Part shown: in pieces, positions 33,593 to 41,379 of the stretch
Layout of the letters: each line of letters starts with the position of its first letter
Position numbering within the stretch: the first letter of the stretch is position 1
Origin: Dyella_B humi
GTDB taxonomy: Bacteria; Pseudomonadota; Gammaproteobacteria; Xanthomonadales; Rhodanobacteraceae
Length of the DNA: 64,000 nucleotides
Direction of reading: 5' to 3'
NCBI RefSeq assembly: GCF_044904605.1
Contig: NZ_JADIKI010000023.1
Coordinates: 620,001-684,000, forward strand
The notes under the pieces: generated by a model
What the model saw: the letters and a program-made list of their open reading frames with translations, nothing else
Told to the model about the DNA's origin: nothing
Databases searched by the model: none
Program-made: the position numbers and the translations under genes

Positions 33593-36500
33593 CTAAAACT
33601 TTCCGTAATAGCCTTCCTTCAAAGCATCGAACAAATTGGCGGCGGTGTGCATCTCTCCGTCGTACTCCACTTCTTCGTTGCCTTTCAGTTCCACAACACT
33701 ACCGTCCTCTAATTCGAAGCGGTAGAGGGTGTTTTCCAGATCGGCTTCTTTTACCAGCACGCCCTGGAATGCAGCGGGGTTGAAGCGGAACGTGGTGCAT
33801 CCCTTGAGGCCCTGTTTATAGGCGTAGAAGTAGATGTCTTTGAAGTCTTCGTAAGGGTAATCGGTGGGTACGTTTGCGGTCTTGGAGATGGACGAATCCA
33901 CCCAAAGCTGGGACGCGGCCTGGATGTCCACGTGCTCCTTGGGGCTGATGTCGTCGGCCGAAACGAAGTAGTCGGGCAGCTTGGCCTTGGGGTCGTCGCT
34001 GAACGGCATCGCCTCGGCGTTGATCAGCGCGCGGTAGGCGAGCAGCTCGTAACTGAACACCTCTACCTTCTCTTTGCTCTTGCGGCCCTCGCGGATCACG
34101 TTGCGCGAATAGTGATGAGCGAAGCTGGGCTCGATGCCATTGCTGGCGTTGTTGGCCAGTGACAGGGAGATGGTGCCGGTGGGGGCGATGGAGCTGTGGT
34201 GCGTAAAGCGCGCACCCACTTCGGCCAGCTCCTTGACGAGGTTGGGTGCCACTTCGGCAACGCGCTGCATATAGCGGCTGTACTTGGCGTGCAGCACGCG
34301 GCCGGGGATGAGATCGCCCACCTTGTAGCCGTCCTCGACCATCTCCGGACGCTTGCGCAGCATGTCGCCGGTAACGGTGTAGTTCTTGGTGAGCACAGGC
34401 GCAGGGCCTTTTTCCTTGGCGAGGTCGAGTGCGACCTCCCAGCCGGCCACGGCCATCTCGCGCGACACTTCTTCGGTGAAGGCCACGGCATCAGCGGCGC
34501 CGTAGCGCATCTTGAGCATGGTCAGCGTGCTGCCCAGGCCCAGGAAGCCCATGCCGTGACGGCGCTTGGAAAGGATTTCGTTGCGCTGCTGTTCCAGCGG
34601 CAGGCCGTTGATCTCCACCACGTTGTCGAGCATGCGGGTGAAGATCTTCACGACTTCGCGATATTCGTCCCAATCGAAACGAGCCTTGGGACCGAAGGCA
34701 TCACGCACGAAGGTGGTGAGGTTGATGGAGCCGAGCAGGCAGGAGCCGTAGGGCGGAAGTGGTTGCTCGCCGCAATTGTGTGCGTGAAAGCCGTTTCCGT
34801 CGAAGGTGTTGATGCCGGGAACCTGTACGTCGTAGACGTCTTCTACACCGTCGGCATCGAGGGTCGCCACCGTGGCGACAAAGCGCTCGCGATTCAGAGT
34901 GCGCCGATAACCGGCCAAGAGCGACTTCAGGCGCCCTGCCTTGTTGCTATCGGCAAAGCCGACCAGCTCATCGAAGCGCGATAGGGATTCACCGGCAATG
35001 ACGAGTTCGTGCTGAGCCTGCGTTGCATAGGCGCGCATACCGCCGTTGCCGTCAGGGAGCATGCTGCTGCCCGCGACGCGACGATCACGATAGATGCGGG
35101 AAGGGATACCCAAGCGGAGCAACATGCGCTGCACCGCTTCCAGGCGCGCCATATCCGATTGCGCCAAGCGCACGGACACGCCCTTTGTCTGACTGCCCTG
35201 CACGGAACCGTCGGCATCGAAGAAGCCGCGCAGGAAGCCCCGATAGGCATCGCTGGACGCCTTTTCAAGCGCAGGCGTAATGGCCTTGTCGCCTTGCGCC
35301 ATGCCCAGCTCGAAAGCCAGGTCACGCAGCGCGGCAGACTTCAGGCGCCATTCGCCACGGCCCTGCACCTCGGACCAGCCATTGAAATCGGCGCGATGTG
35401 GCAGCGTCTGCGCGCAGCGCAATGCTTCGCCCATAAGGGCATGCGCACCGCTGCTACCGACTGCGTTAACGGCCGCTGCCTGCGTCCATACCGAGAGGAC
35501 GGCCGCCTCCTGCTTAAGCGTGCCGTCACCCACCAGCAGGCCGAGCAGATAGCCCTGCTCTTCGGTCAGCGCACCACTCCAGCTTGCGTTGGCACGATGG
35601 TCATTCAGCAGCACGCGATCGCCTGTACGCAGCTCGCCGGCCTCACACCATTCTGTTTCCACATTCCAACGAGTGAGACGCGATACGCGGCGCACGCGGT
35701 GGTCAGCGGTCAGTCGCAGCCGATAGCCCTCTTCCGTTTGCAGCGTTAGCACCGGCTTGGTAGCCGTGCGGAAGAAACCCTCGGCGCCCGTTCCATGATC
35801 TTTGCCGTCCACACGAGCCATAAAGCCACGGCCCAGCAAATCACTGACCTGGCGCGGACCCTCGCCGGTTTGCACCCAGGTATCCGCTGTCACACACGGG
35901 TTGGTAGCGCGGATATGCTCGCACCACCAGTTGTTGTTCATCTCGTTAACTTTGTCGATAAGGATGAAACCAGGCTCCGCGAAATCGTACGTAGAGACCA
36001 TGATCATGTCCCACAGGTGCCGCGCACGGATGTGGCCGTAGATCTTGCAAGCGACCAGGCCGTCCTCGCGTTCGACATAGTTCTCGTGTGTGGGCCATTC
36101 ACGCCACACGACCTTGCTCGGGTCGTTGAGATCGATGTCGCCCTGCTCTTTGACGTGCACCGGGAAGACCATCGGCCAATCCTGATCGTGCTCGACGGCC
36201 TGCATGAAGCCATCGGTGATCAGCAGCGAGAGATTGAACTGGCGCAGGCGGCCGTTCTCGCGCTTGGCGCGGATGAATTCTTTGACGTCGGGATGGCTGA
36301 CATCGAATGTGCCCATCTGCGCACCGCGGCGACCGCCGGCCGACGAGACGGTGAAGCACATCTTGTCGTAGATATCCATGAACGACAGCGGGCCGCTGGT
36401 GTATGCGCCAGCACCCGACACGTATGCGCCGCGCGGGCGCAACGTACTAAATTCGTAGCCGATACCGCACCCGGCTTTCAGCGTAAGCCCTGCCTCATGC

Positions 36501-36862
36501 ACCTTCTGCAGGATGTCGTCCATCGAATCGCGGATGGTGCCGGACACAGTGCAGTTGATGGTGGAGGTGGCGGGCTTGTGTTCCAGCGCGCCGGCGTTGG
36601 AGGTAATGCGGCCGGCAGGAATCGCACCGCGGCGCAGCGCCCACAGGAAACGCTCGAACCAGTGTTCGCGAAGCTCCGGTGTGGCTTCCACGTCGGACAG
36701 AGCGCGCGCGACACGCTTCCAGGTGTCGTCGATGGCAGCATCCACCGGCTCGCCGGTCTTGGTGCGCAGGCGGTACTTCTTGTCCCAGATGTCCAGCGAC
36801 GCGGGTTGCAGCGGAATGGCAGCGGCATCGCGATTGGTGTTTGTTGCACGCAAGGTGCTCAT
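33593..36862 (-). CDS. nrdJ: Adenosylcobalamin-dependent ribonucleoside-diphosphate reductase, with intein
   Basis: The class II reductase makes deoxyribonucleotides using coenzyme B12, with or without oxygen. The 1089-residue precursor shows the extein features TINCTVSGTI (first redox Cys), GCGIGYEFSTLRPRGAYV, GAQMGTFDVSHPDVKEFI, and the active-site NP-CGEQPLPPYGSCLLGSINL. The barrel continues to SIAPTGTISL and ends EGYYGKF. The active-site NPCGEQ is interrupted by a 374-residue intein at 34775-35896, leaving a 715-residue mature chain. The ATG at 36862 (MSTLRATNTN) is chosen over an in-frame codon ten residues upstream; AGGAGG lies 11 bases before it. The C-terminal redox piece is a separate gene at 32057-32794. 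Confidence 0.95.
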   Translation of the reverse strand: MSTLRATNTNRDAAAIPLQPASLDIWDKKYRLRTKTGEPVDAAIDDTWKRVARALSDVEATPELREHWFERFLWALRRGAIPAGRITSNAGALEHKPATSTINCTVSGTIRDSMDDILQKVHEAGLTLKAGCGIGYEFSTLRPRGAYVSGAGAYTSGPLSFMDIYDKMCFTVSSAGGRRGAQMGTFDVSHPDVKEFIRAKRENGRLRQFNLSLLITDGFMQAVEHDQDWPMVFPVHVKEQGDIDLNDPSKVVWREWPTHENYVEREDGLVACKIYGHIRARHLWDMIMVSTYDFAEPGFILIDKVNEMNNNWWCEHIRATNPCVTADTWVQTGEGPRQVSDLLGRGFMARVDGKDHGTGAEGFFRTATKPVLTLQTEEGYRLRLTADHRVRRVSRLTRWNVETEWCEAGELRTGDRVLLNDHRANASWSGALTEEQGYLLGLLVGDGTLKQEAAVLSVWTQAAAVNAVGSSGAHALMGEALRCAQTLPHRADFNGWSEVQGRGEWRLKSAALRDLAFELGMAQGDKAITPALEKASSDAYRGFLRGFFDADGSVQGSQTKGVSVRLAQSDMARLEAVQRMLLRLGIPSRIYRDRRVAGSSMLPDGNGGMRAYATQAQHELVIAGESLSRFDELVGFADSNKAGRLKSLLAGYRRTLNRERFVATVATLDADGVEDVYDVQVPGINTFDGNGFHAHNCGEQPLPPYGSCLLGSINLTTFVRDAFGPKARFDWDEYREVVKIFTRMLDNVVEINGLPLEQQRNEILSKRRHGMGFLGLGSTLTMLKMRYGAADAVAFTEEVSREMAVAGWEVALDLAKEKGPAPVLTKNYTVTGDMLRKRPEMVEDGYKVGDLIPGRVLHAKYSRYMQRVAEVAPNLVKELAEVGARFTHHSSIAPTGTISLSLANNASNGIEPSFAHHYSRNVIREGRKSKEKVEVFSYELLAYRALINAEAMPFSDDPKAKLPDYFVSADDISPKEHVDIQAASQLWVDSSISKTANVPTDYPYEDFKDIYFYAYKQGLKGCTTFRFNPAAFQGVLVKEADLENTLYRFELEDGSVVELKGNEEVEYDGEMHTAANLFDALKEGYYGKF
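34775..35896 (-). other. Intein (374 aa) with LAGLIDADG endonuclease in nrdJ
   Basis: The element begins with Cys (CVTADTWVQTGEG, block A) directly after extein RATNP and ends FDGNGFHAHN before the +1 Cys of CGEQPL. Block B is present as LRLTADHRVRRV (TxxH). The two LAGLIDADG motifs are GYLLGLLVGDGTL and GFLRGFFDADGSV, so the homing endonuclease looks intact. The terminal His-Asn and downstream Cys needed for splicing are all there. The insertion point, at the conserved reductase Cys, is a site known to be used by inteins in ribonucleotide reductases. Confidence 0.93.
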
Positions 36863-36938
36863 CGGCTTCCTGACCTCCTGGCATGGCCTCACGGCCCCGT
36901 TGGTTTCTTATAGGTAGAAGTGTTGTGGCGTCAGTGAC

Positions 36939-37000
36939 GGAAAAAAGCCCTGTCGTACCCGGTTCACGCCCGCGCGTGAAAATCGGGTTCGGCGTTTTTT
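36939..37000. promoter_or_regulatory. Nested hairpin with flanking A- and T-runs, upstream of nrdJ
   Basis: An inner stem (TTCACGC with GCGTGAA) stacked on ACCCG/CGGGT is bracketed by AAAAAAGCC on one side and GGCGTTTTTT on the other. It could terminate transcription in either direction. As it lies in the 476-base space (36863-37338) between divergent nrdJ and degQ, it could be an attenuator in the nrdJ leader or the end of a small RNA. Confidence 0.45.
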
Positions 37001-37072
37001 CGCGAACAGCGGCAGCCCCTCCTGACGTTATTCATCCAGCCCCAGCACTTGGGTGGCGGACCGAACCCCGCA

Positions 37073-37086
37073 CACAAGATGTTGTG
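37073..37086. promoter_or_regulatory. Possible NrdR box
   Basis: The 14-base palindrome CACAAGATGTTGTG fits the general form of NrdR operators (CAC-WA-TATW-TW-GTG), which repress ribonucleotide reductase genes. It lies 210 bases upstream of the nrdJ start. NrdR boxes usually come in pairs about 31 bases apart, and no partner is apparent, so the call is weak. Confidence 0.35.
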
Positions 37087-37279
37087 GTTGCGACTGGGCG
37101 AACGTTACCCCCGCCACCGATGGATGTAAAGAGCTGACTGCATCACGACGAGCAATGCGCTGAAAATATTCCTCCGGCGTACTGATTTGTGACAGGGAGG
37201 CAAACTGACACGCGGCCTCAAGGATGCCTCGCTGCGAATCAAGCACTTGTATTCGTACCAAAGGCACGGTGCATGCTTG

Positions 37280-37307
37280 GGAACCGTCCGCGCCATGTCG
37301 AGTCGAA
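37280..37307 (+). promoter_or_regulatory. sigmaE-like promoter for the DegQ-type protease
   Basis: GGAAC at 37280-37284 and TCGAA at 37303-37307 match the -35 (GGAACTT) and -10 (TCnnA) form of RpoE promoters with the expected spacing of 16 bases after the seven-base -35. The likely start site is about 25 bases before the ATG. Envelope-stress control of DegP/MucD-type proteases is well known in gammaproteobacteria. Confidence 0.45.
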
Positions 37308-37338
37308 CAAGCAGTTTTTTCTTGACCAAGGAGACTTC

Positions 37339-38712
37339 ATGCATCCGCGTTTTCTCCGCAGTTTTACTGCCCTTCTCGCCGCGGCTTCATTCGCCGTTCT
37401 ACCGCTGCGCACGCAAGCCGGATTGCCACCGGCCGTCAACGGCCAACCGCTGCCTTCGCTGGCGCCGATGCTGGAAAAGGTGACGCCGGCGGTGGTGAAC
37501 ATTTCAACCAAGACGCGCGTACGGGTGAGCAATCCGTTCTTCGACGATCCAGTGTTCCGACAGTTCTTCGGGCTGCAAGGCTCGCCGCGCGAACAGGTGG
37601 AACAGAGCCTGGGTTCGGGCGTGATCGTGGATGCCGCGAAGGGTTATGTGCTCACTAACAATCACGTGGTGGGCGGCGCCGACGACATCACGGTGACGCT
37701 GCAAGATGGGCGCAATGTCAAAGGCACTTTGGTGGGTACCGATCCGGCCACCGACGTGGCGGTGGTGAAGATCACTGCCGACAAGCTGCAGGCATTGCCG
37801 ATTGCCGATTCTTCCACGCTGCGCGTAGGCGATTTCGTGGTGGCGGTGGGCGATCCGTTCGGACTGGGCCAGACGGTGACGTCGGGCATTGTCTCCGCGT
37901 TGGGTCGCTCGGGCCTGGGTGGGTCGAGCTTCCAGAACTTCATCCAAACCGATGCGTCGATCAATCCCGGCAATTCGGGCGGCGCGCTGGTGAACCTGCG
38001 CGGTGAACTGGTGGGCATCAACACGATGATTCTCTCGCCGTCGGGCGGCAACGTCGGCATTGGTTTTGCCATTCCTACCAAGATCGCCAGCGAGGTGATG
38101 GATCAGCTGATCGCGCACGGCAAGGTCAATCGCGGCAGCTTGGGCGCGCAGACGCAGGACATCACGCCGAACATCGCACGCATGCTGGGCCTGAAGAGCA
38201 ACGAAGGCGCGGTGGTGACGCGCGTGCTGCCGGGCTCGGCGGCCGATCACGCGGGGTTGGAAGTGGGCGACGTGATCACCGCGGTGAACGGCCAGGCGCT
38301 GCAGAATTCGGACCAGCTCAACAATGCGCTGGGCTTGATGCCGCCCAACAGCACGGTGAACCTGACCGCGCTGCGCAACAACACGCCGCGCAAGCTCACC
38401 GCGCAGCTCACGCCGCAGAAGCTCGCCACCTTGGACGGCACCCGACTCGATCCACGCCTCACCGGCGTGACCTTCAGCGAGTTGAGCGATGAACAGGCCA
38501 GCCAGGGCATGGCGGGCGTCGCGGTGGCGACGGTAAATCCAAGCAGCCGCGCCGCGCAGGCGGGGCTCTCTGCCGGCGAGGTGATCGTCGGCATCGGCAA
38601 CCGACGCATCACCAGCTTGCGCGATCTGCAGGGCCTGGTCGCCATGCGTCCGCGTCAGCTGGTGCTGCTGGTGGCCACCGATGAGGGCCTGAATTACGTG
38701 GTGGTGCAGTAA
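37339..38712 (+). CDS. degQ: Periplasmic serine endoprotease, DegQ/DegP (Do) family
   Basis: The 457-residue protein has a signal peptide (ALLAAASFAVLPLRTQA), a trypsin-like domain with the catalytic triad His (LTNNHVV), Asp (PATDVAVVKI) and Ser (NPGNSGGALV), and two PDZ domains (about residues 260-350 and 370-455, the second with GEVIVGIGNRRI). It degrades or refolds damaged envelope proteins. The ATG at 37339 has AAGGAGA at ideal distance. Residue order and length match DegQ/MucD. A stem-loop follows the stop, so the gene is probably monocistronic. Confidence 0.93.
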   Translation: MHPRFLRSFTALLAAASFAVLPLRTQAGLPPAVNGQPLPSLAPMLEKVTPAVVNISTKTRVRVSNPFFDDPVFRQFFGLQGSPREQVEQSLGSGVIVDAAKGYVLTNNHVVGGADDITVTLQDGRNVKGTLVGTDPATDVAVVKITADKLQALPIADSSTLRVGDFVVAVGDPFGLGQTVTSGIVSALGRSGLGGSSFQNFIQTDASINPGNSGGALVNLRGELVGINTMILSPSGGNVGIGFAIPTKIASEVMDQLIAHGKVNRGSLGAQTQDITPNIARMLGLKSNEGAVVTRVLPGSAADHAGLEVGDVITAVNGQALQNSDQLNNALGLMPPNSTVNLTALRNNTPRKLTAQLTPQKLATLDGTRLDPRLTGVTFSELSDEQASQGMAGVAVATVNPSSRAAQAGLSAGEVIVGIGNRRITSLRDLQGLVAMRPRQLVLLVATDEGLNYVVVQ

Positions 38713-38719
38713 ATTGACG

Positions 38720-38754
38720 GTGCTCCCTACTCTGCGCGCAGGGGTAGGGAGCAC
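38720..38754 (+). terminator. Stem-loop after degQ
   Basis: A perfect 11-base-pair stem (GTGCTCCCTAC with GTAGGGAGCAC) around a 13-base loop starts 8 bases after the degQ stop. No T-run follows. The rest of the gap to 38970 shows nothing. Confidence 0.6.
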
Positions 38755-38970
38755 AGCAACGATGACTCAAAGCCAAACGGAAAACGCGACACCTATTTCC
38801 TATCCAGCTCAACTATTGGATGCAACTCCATGAACGTACTCGATGTTCATGGACATAATTGCTTGATGTTTTGGTCCGGGACCGCTGAAATACGGTAACC
38901 CGTCACTACGTTCGTGTGTCGTCGACGGCACACTCGCATCATTTCCCTCTTTAGCAGGTCGCGCCTTTTT

Positions 38971-40368
38971 ATGCCCGTACGCATCACCCGTCTGCTTTCC
39001 GTCGCCCTGACCAGCGCCGCTCTTTCCACTGCCGTGCTTGCCGCGGCTACGCAGTCGCTCACCTGGCGCGGCGACGTGGTCACCGCCAACAGCGTGGTCA
39101 AGGGCGTGGCCAAGGCCTGGCAGTCGTCCGGCCACGGCGCGCTTCAAATCCAGCCGTTCAACACCGCTTCGGGTTTGGATGCGGTGTCCGGCGGTTCGGC
39201 TGACATCGCCGGCAGCGCGCGTCCCAGTTCCGGTAGCTCGGTCGATAGCGGCCTTACCTTTACGCCGGTGGCGTGGGACGGCCTGGTGCTGGTCACCAGC
39301 CCGGCCAATCCGGTGAGCAGCCTCACGCTGCAGCAGGTGCACGACATCTATTTCGGCAAGATCACCAACTGGAAGGAAGTCGGCGGCAGCGACGCGCCGA
39401 TCGATGTGTTCGCGGTAGCCAGCCCCGGCGACGGTGTGGAATACAGCTTGCGCAAGCTGTTGTTCGGCCGCGGCAGCCAGCCAGTGGCCGCACCGCGCTT
39501 GTATGTAAACACCACGCAGCTTGAGCAGTCGGTGATGCTCGATCCGCGCGGTTTCGGCGTGACCACGCTGTCGAGCGTGGCGGGCAATTCGAAGATCAAG
39601 ATGCTGCGCATCGATGGCACGGCGGCGAGCGCGGGCACGGTCGCCAGTGGCGCGTATCCGTTGTTTGTACCGCTATATCTGGTAACCAATCCATCCAGCC
39701 CGAACGCGGCGGCGGCGAAGGAATTCGTGGATTTCACGCTGAGCGCGAAGGGCGAAGCAGCATTGCGCGCGCACTCGCTGGTGCCCTATCAGGCAGGCAG
39801 CGCGCTAATTGCGATGGATGATTCGCGCCGCAGCCGCATTCTGGCCCAGGTCGGTGCGCGCGCCAGCGCCGAGCCCTCGCAGATTGCTGCCGCACCGGCG
39901 GCTCGTCCGGCGCCGGCTGCCATTGCTGCCGCGGCGGCACGCCCGGCAACGCCCGCCACGCCGTCGCTGAACAAGGTCACCGGTGCCGTGGTAACCACCG
40001 CGCCGCAGCCGAGCAGTCTGAAGGGCGTCCGCGGCGATGCGTTCACCGAACTGGCCGCCGCCGGCCGCGGTAGCAGCTTCGCCAAAGTCACCAGCGATGC
40101 GTACGTGAGCGTAAGCAAGGTACCCGTCAGCAAGACCACTGCGAAAATCGGCAGCAAGGCCGCAAGCGTCGAGAGCAAGGTCGAAGCCAAGAAGAAGGTG
40201 GCCAGCGTCGAGCAGAAGCCGGCGCGCACTTATCGGGTTGGCGCTGGCGAAACGCTGTACTCCATCGCGCGCAAGCACGGCGTGGACGTGGCGCAGATCC
40301 GCACCTGGAATCACCTGAAGGACAACACTGTGCGCACCGGCCAGACGCTGCGCATTCAGTCGCGCTGA
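38971..40368 (+). CDS. PstS-like phosphate-binding protein fused to LysM domain
   Basis: The 465-residue protein has a signal peptide (LLSVALTSAALSTAVLAAA). A periplasmic-binding-protein domain of the phosphate ABC type follows at about residues 25-285 (ADIAGSARPSS, then VSSLTLQQVHDIYFGKITNWKEVGG, a hallmark of PstS-like proteins, and AAKEFVDFTLSAKGEAALR). A Pro/Ala-rich linker of about 130 residues leads to one LysM domain at the end (YRVGAGETLYSIARKHGVDV, then TGQTLRIQSR). LysM would hold it to peptidoglycan. No pst transporter gene is nearby, so a role in binding rather than uptake is possible. The ATG is at 38971. Confidence 0.82.
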   Translation: MPVRITRLLSVALTSAALSTAVLAAATQSLTWRGDVVTANSVVKGVAKAWQSSGHGALQIQPFNTASGLDAVSGGSADIAGSARPSSGSSVDSGLTFTPVAWDGLVLVTSPANPVSSLTLQQVHDIYFGKITNWKEVGGSDAPIDVFAVASPGDGVEYSLRKLLFGRGSQPVAAPRLYVNTTQLEQSVMLDPRGFGVTTLSSVAGNSKIKMLRIDGTAASAGTVASGAYPLFVPLYLVTNPSSPNAAAAKEFVDFTLSAKGEAALRAHSLVPYQAGSALIAMDDSRRSRILAQVGARASAEPSQIAAAPAARPAPAAIAAAAARPATPATPSLNKVTGAVVTTAPQPSSLKGVRGDAFTELAAAGRGSSFAKVTSDAYVSVSKVPVSKTTAKIGSKAASVESKVEAKKKVASVEQKPARTYRVGAGETLYSIARKHGVDVAQIRTWNHLKDNTVRTGQTLRIQSR

Positions 40369-40373
40369 CGTCG

Positions 40374-40447
40374 AGAAGTGAGTGGAGAGGAGTGAGGAGT
40401 AAGTAAGAGCAAAGACGTACGCGGCACTTCTCTCACTCCTCACTTCT
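40374..40447. repeat. Imperfect inverted repeat
   Basis: AGAAGTGAGTGGAGAGGAGTG and CACTTCTCTCACTCCTCACTT flank about 25 bases and could fold as a hairpin between the PstS-LysM and HAD genes. Its purine-rich arm suggests another small repeat family; I see no second copy here. Confidence 0.5.
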
Positions 40448-40462
40448 GATCACTCGCTCGCC

Positions 40463-41155
40463 ATGCAAATCCTCGCCATCACGATCGATCTGGACGACAC
40501 CCTGTGGCCGGTCATGCCGGCCCTGGAGCGGGCGGATCGCGATCTGAACAACTACCTGCGGCTGCACTACCCGCAGGTAGCGAAGACCTGGCCCATTCCA
40601 GCGCTGCGTGAATTGCGCGCACAGGTGGCCGCCGAGCGCATCGACTTGGCGCATGACTTCACCGCGCAGCGCTACCTCACCATGCAACGTGCGTTCGATG
40701 CCTGCGGCATCAGCGAAGCACCGTTGGATGCGCTATTTGAAGTCTTCGCCGCCGCACGCAACAGCGTGGAACTCTACCCCGATGCGCTGCCCGCGCTCGA
40801 ACGCCTGCGCGCCGCATGGCCGGTCGCCAGCCTCACCAACGGCAACGCCGACCTGGAACGCATCGGCCTGCATCTGCACTTCGCGCACCGCATCAGCTCA
40901 CGCGATGTCGGCGCAGCCAAGCCCGATGCGCGTATCTTCCTCGCCGCCGCCGAGAAGCTTGGCATTGCGCCCGAGAACATCCTGCACGTGGGCGACGATC
41001 CCGAGCTGGACGTGGTCGGTGCTCGCGACGCGGGGTTGCGCACGGCGTGGATCAATCGTGCGGGGCACCCGTGGCCGGGCACGCTGGGGGCGGCGCCGGA
41101 TTTGGATTTGCGGGATCTGGCGGCGCTGGTGGAGTGGCTCGAGCGGCCCATCTAG
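40463..41155 (+). CDS. HAD-superfamily hydrolase (YigB-like)
   Basis: The 230-residue protein carries all four HAD motifs: DLDDTLWPV (nucleophile Asp), ASLTNGNAD (Thr), the Lys in GAAKPDARIF, and GDDPELDVVGARDAG (acidic pair). A helical cap lies between motifs I and II (residues 15-110), the subfamily I pattern shared with YigB, which dephosphorylates FMN. The substrate here is not certain. There is no signal peptide. Codon use is typical for the chromosome. Confidence 0.88.
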   Translation: MQILAITIDLDDTLWPVMPALERADRDLNNYLRLHYPQVAKTWPIPALRELRAQVAAERIDLAHDFTAQRYLTMQRAFDACGISEAPLDALFEVFAAARNSVELYPDALPALERLRAAWPVASLTNGNADLERIGLHLHFAHRISSRDVGAAKPDARIFLAAAEKLGIAPENILHVGDDPELDVVGARDAGLRTAWINRAGHPWPGTLGAAPDLDLRDLAALVEWLERPI

Positions 41156-41295
41156 CACTCCCCTCTCCCTTCGGGAGAGGGGCCGGGGGTGAGGGTGCGA
41201 GCGAAGCGCGATGTCGGCTTCTTGTACAAGTCTTCACCATCACGCGCTGATCGTACCCTCACCCCAACCCCTCTCCCAAAGGGAGAGGGGGAAGC
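41156..41295. repeat. Inverted-repeat pair CCCCTCTCCC/GGGAGAGGGG
   Basis: Two copies of a C/G-rich hairpin unit (CCCCTCTCCCTTCGGGAGAGG at 41157-41178, CCCCTCTCCCAAAGGGAGAGGGG at about 41267-41289) with GGGGGTGAGGGT and ACCCTCACCCCAA arms facing each other. This is the paired-REP form, and a single unit is found at 32880. It spans the space between the HAD and M17 genes. Confidence 0.75.
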
Positions 41296-41379
41296 GGATG
41301 GTTTTGAAGCCCCAAGCAAAAACGCGCATCATCTTCCGCCAATCCTCATCACCCGCGCATGCCATGCGCAAGGAACCGC

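Noticed and set aside
33006..33712. Leu/Phe/Ala-rich plus-strand frames with many apparent membrane spans
   Set aside because: They are the complement of the Lys/Ala-rich histone-like gene, which automatically produces hydrophobic-looking translations.
37504..38754. A 416-codon minus-strand frame opposite degQ
   Set aside because: It is antisense to a complete protease gene with an intact catalytic triad and shows no protein-like features.
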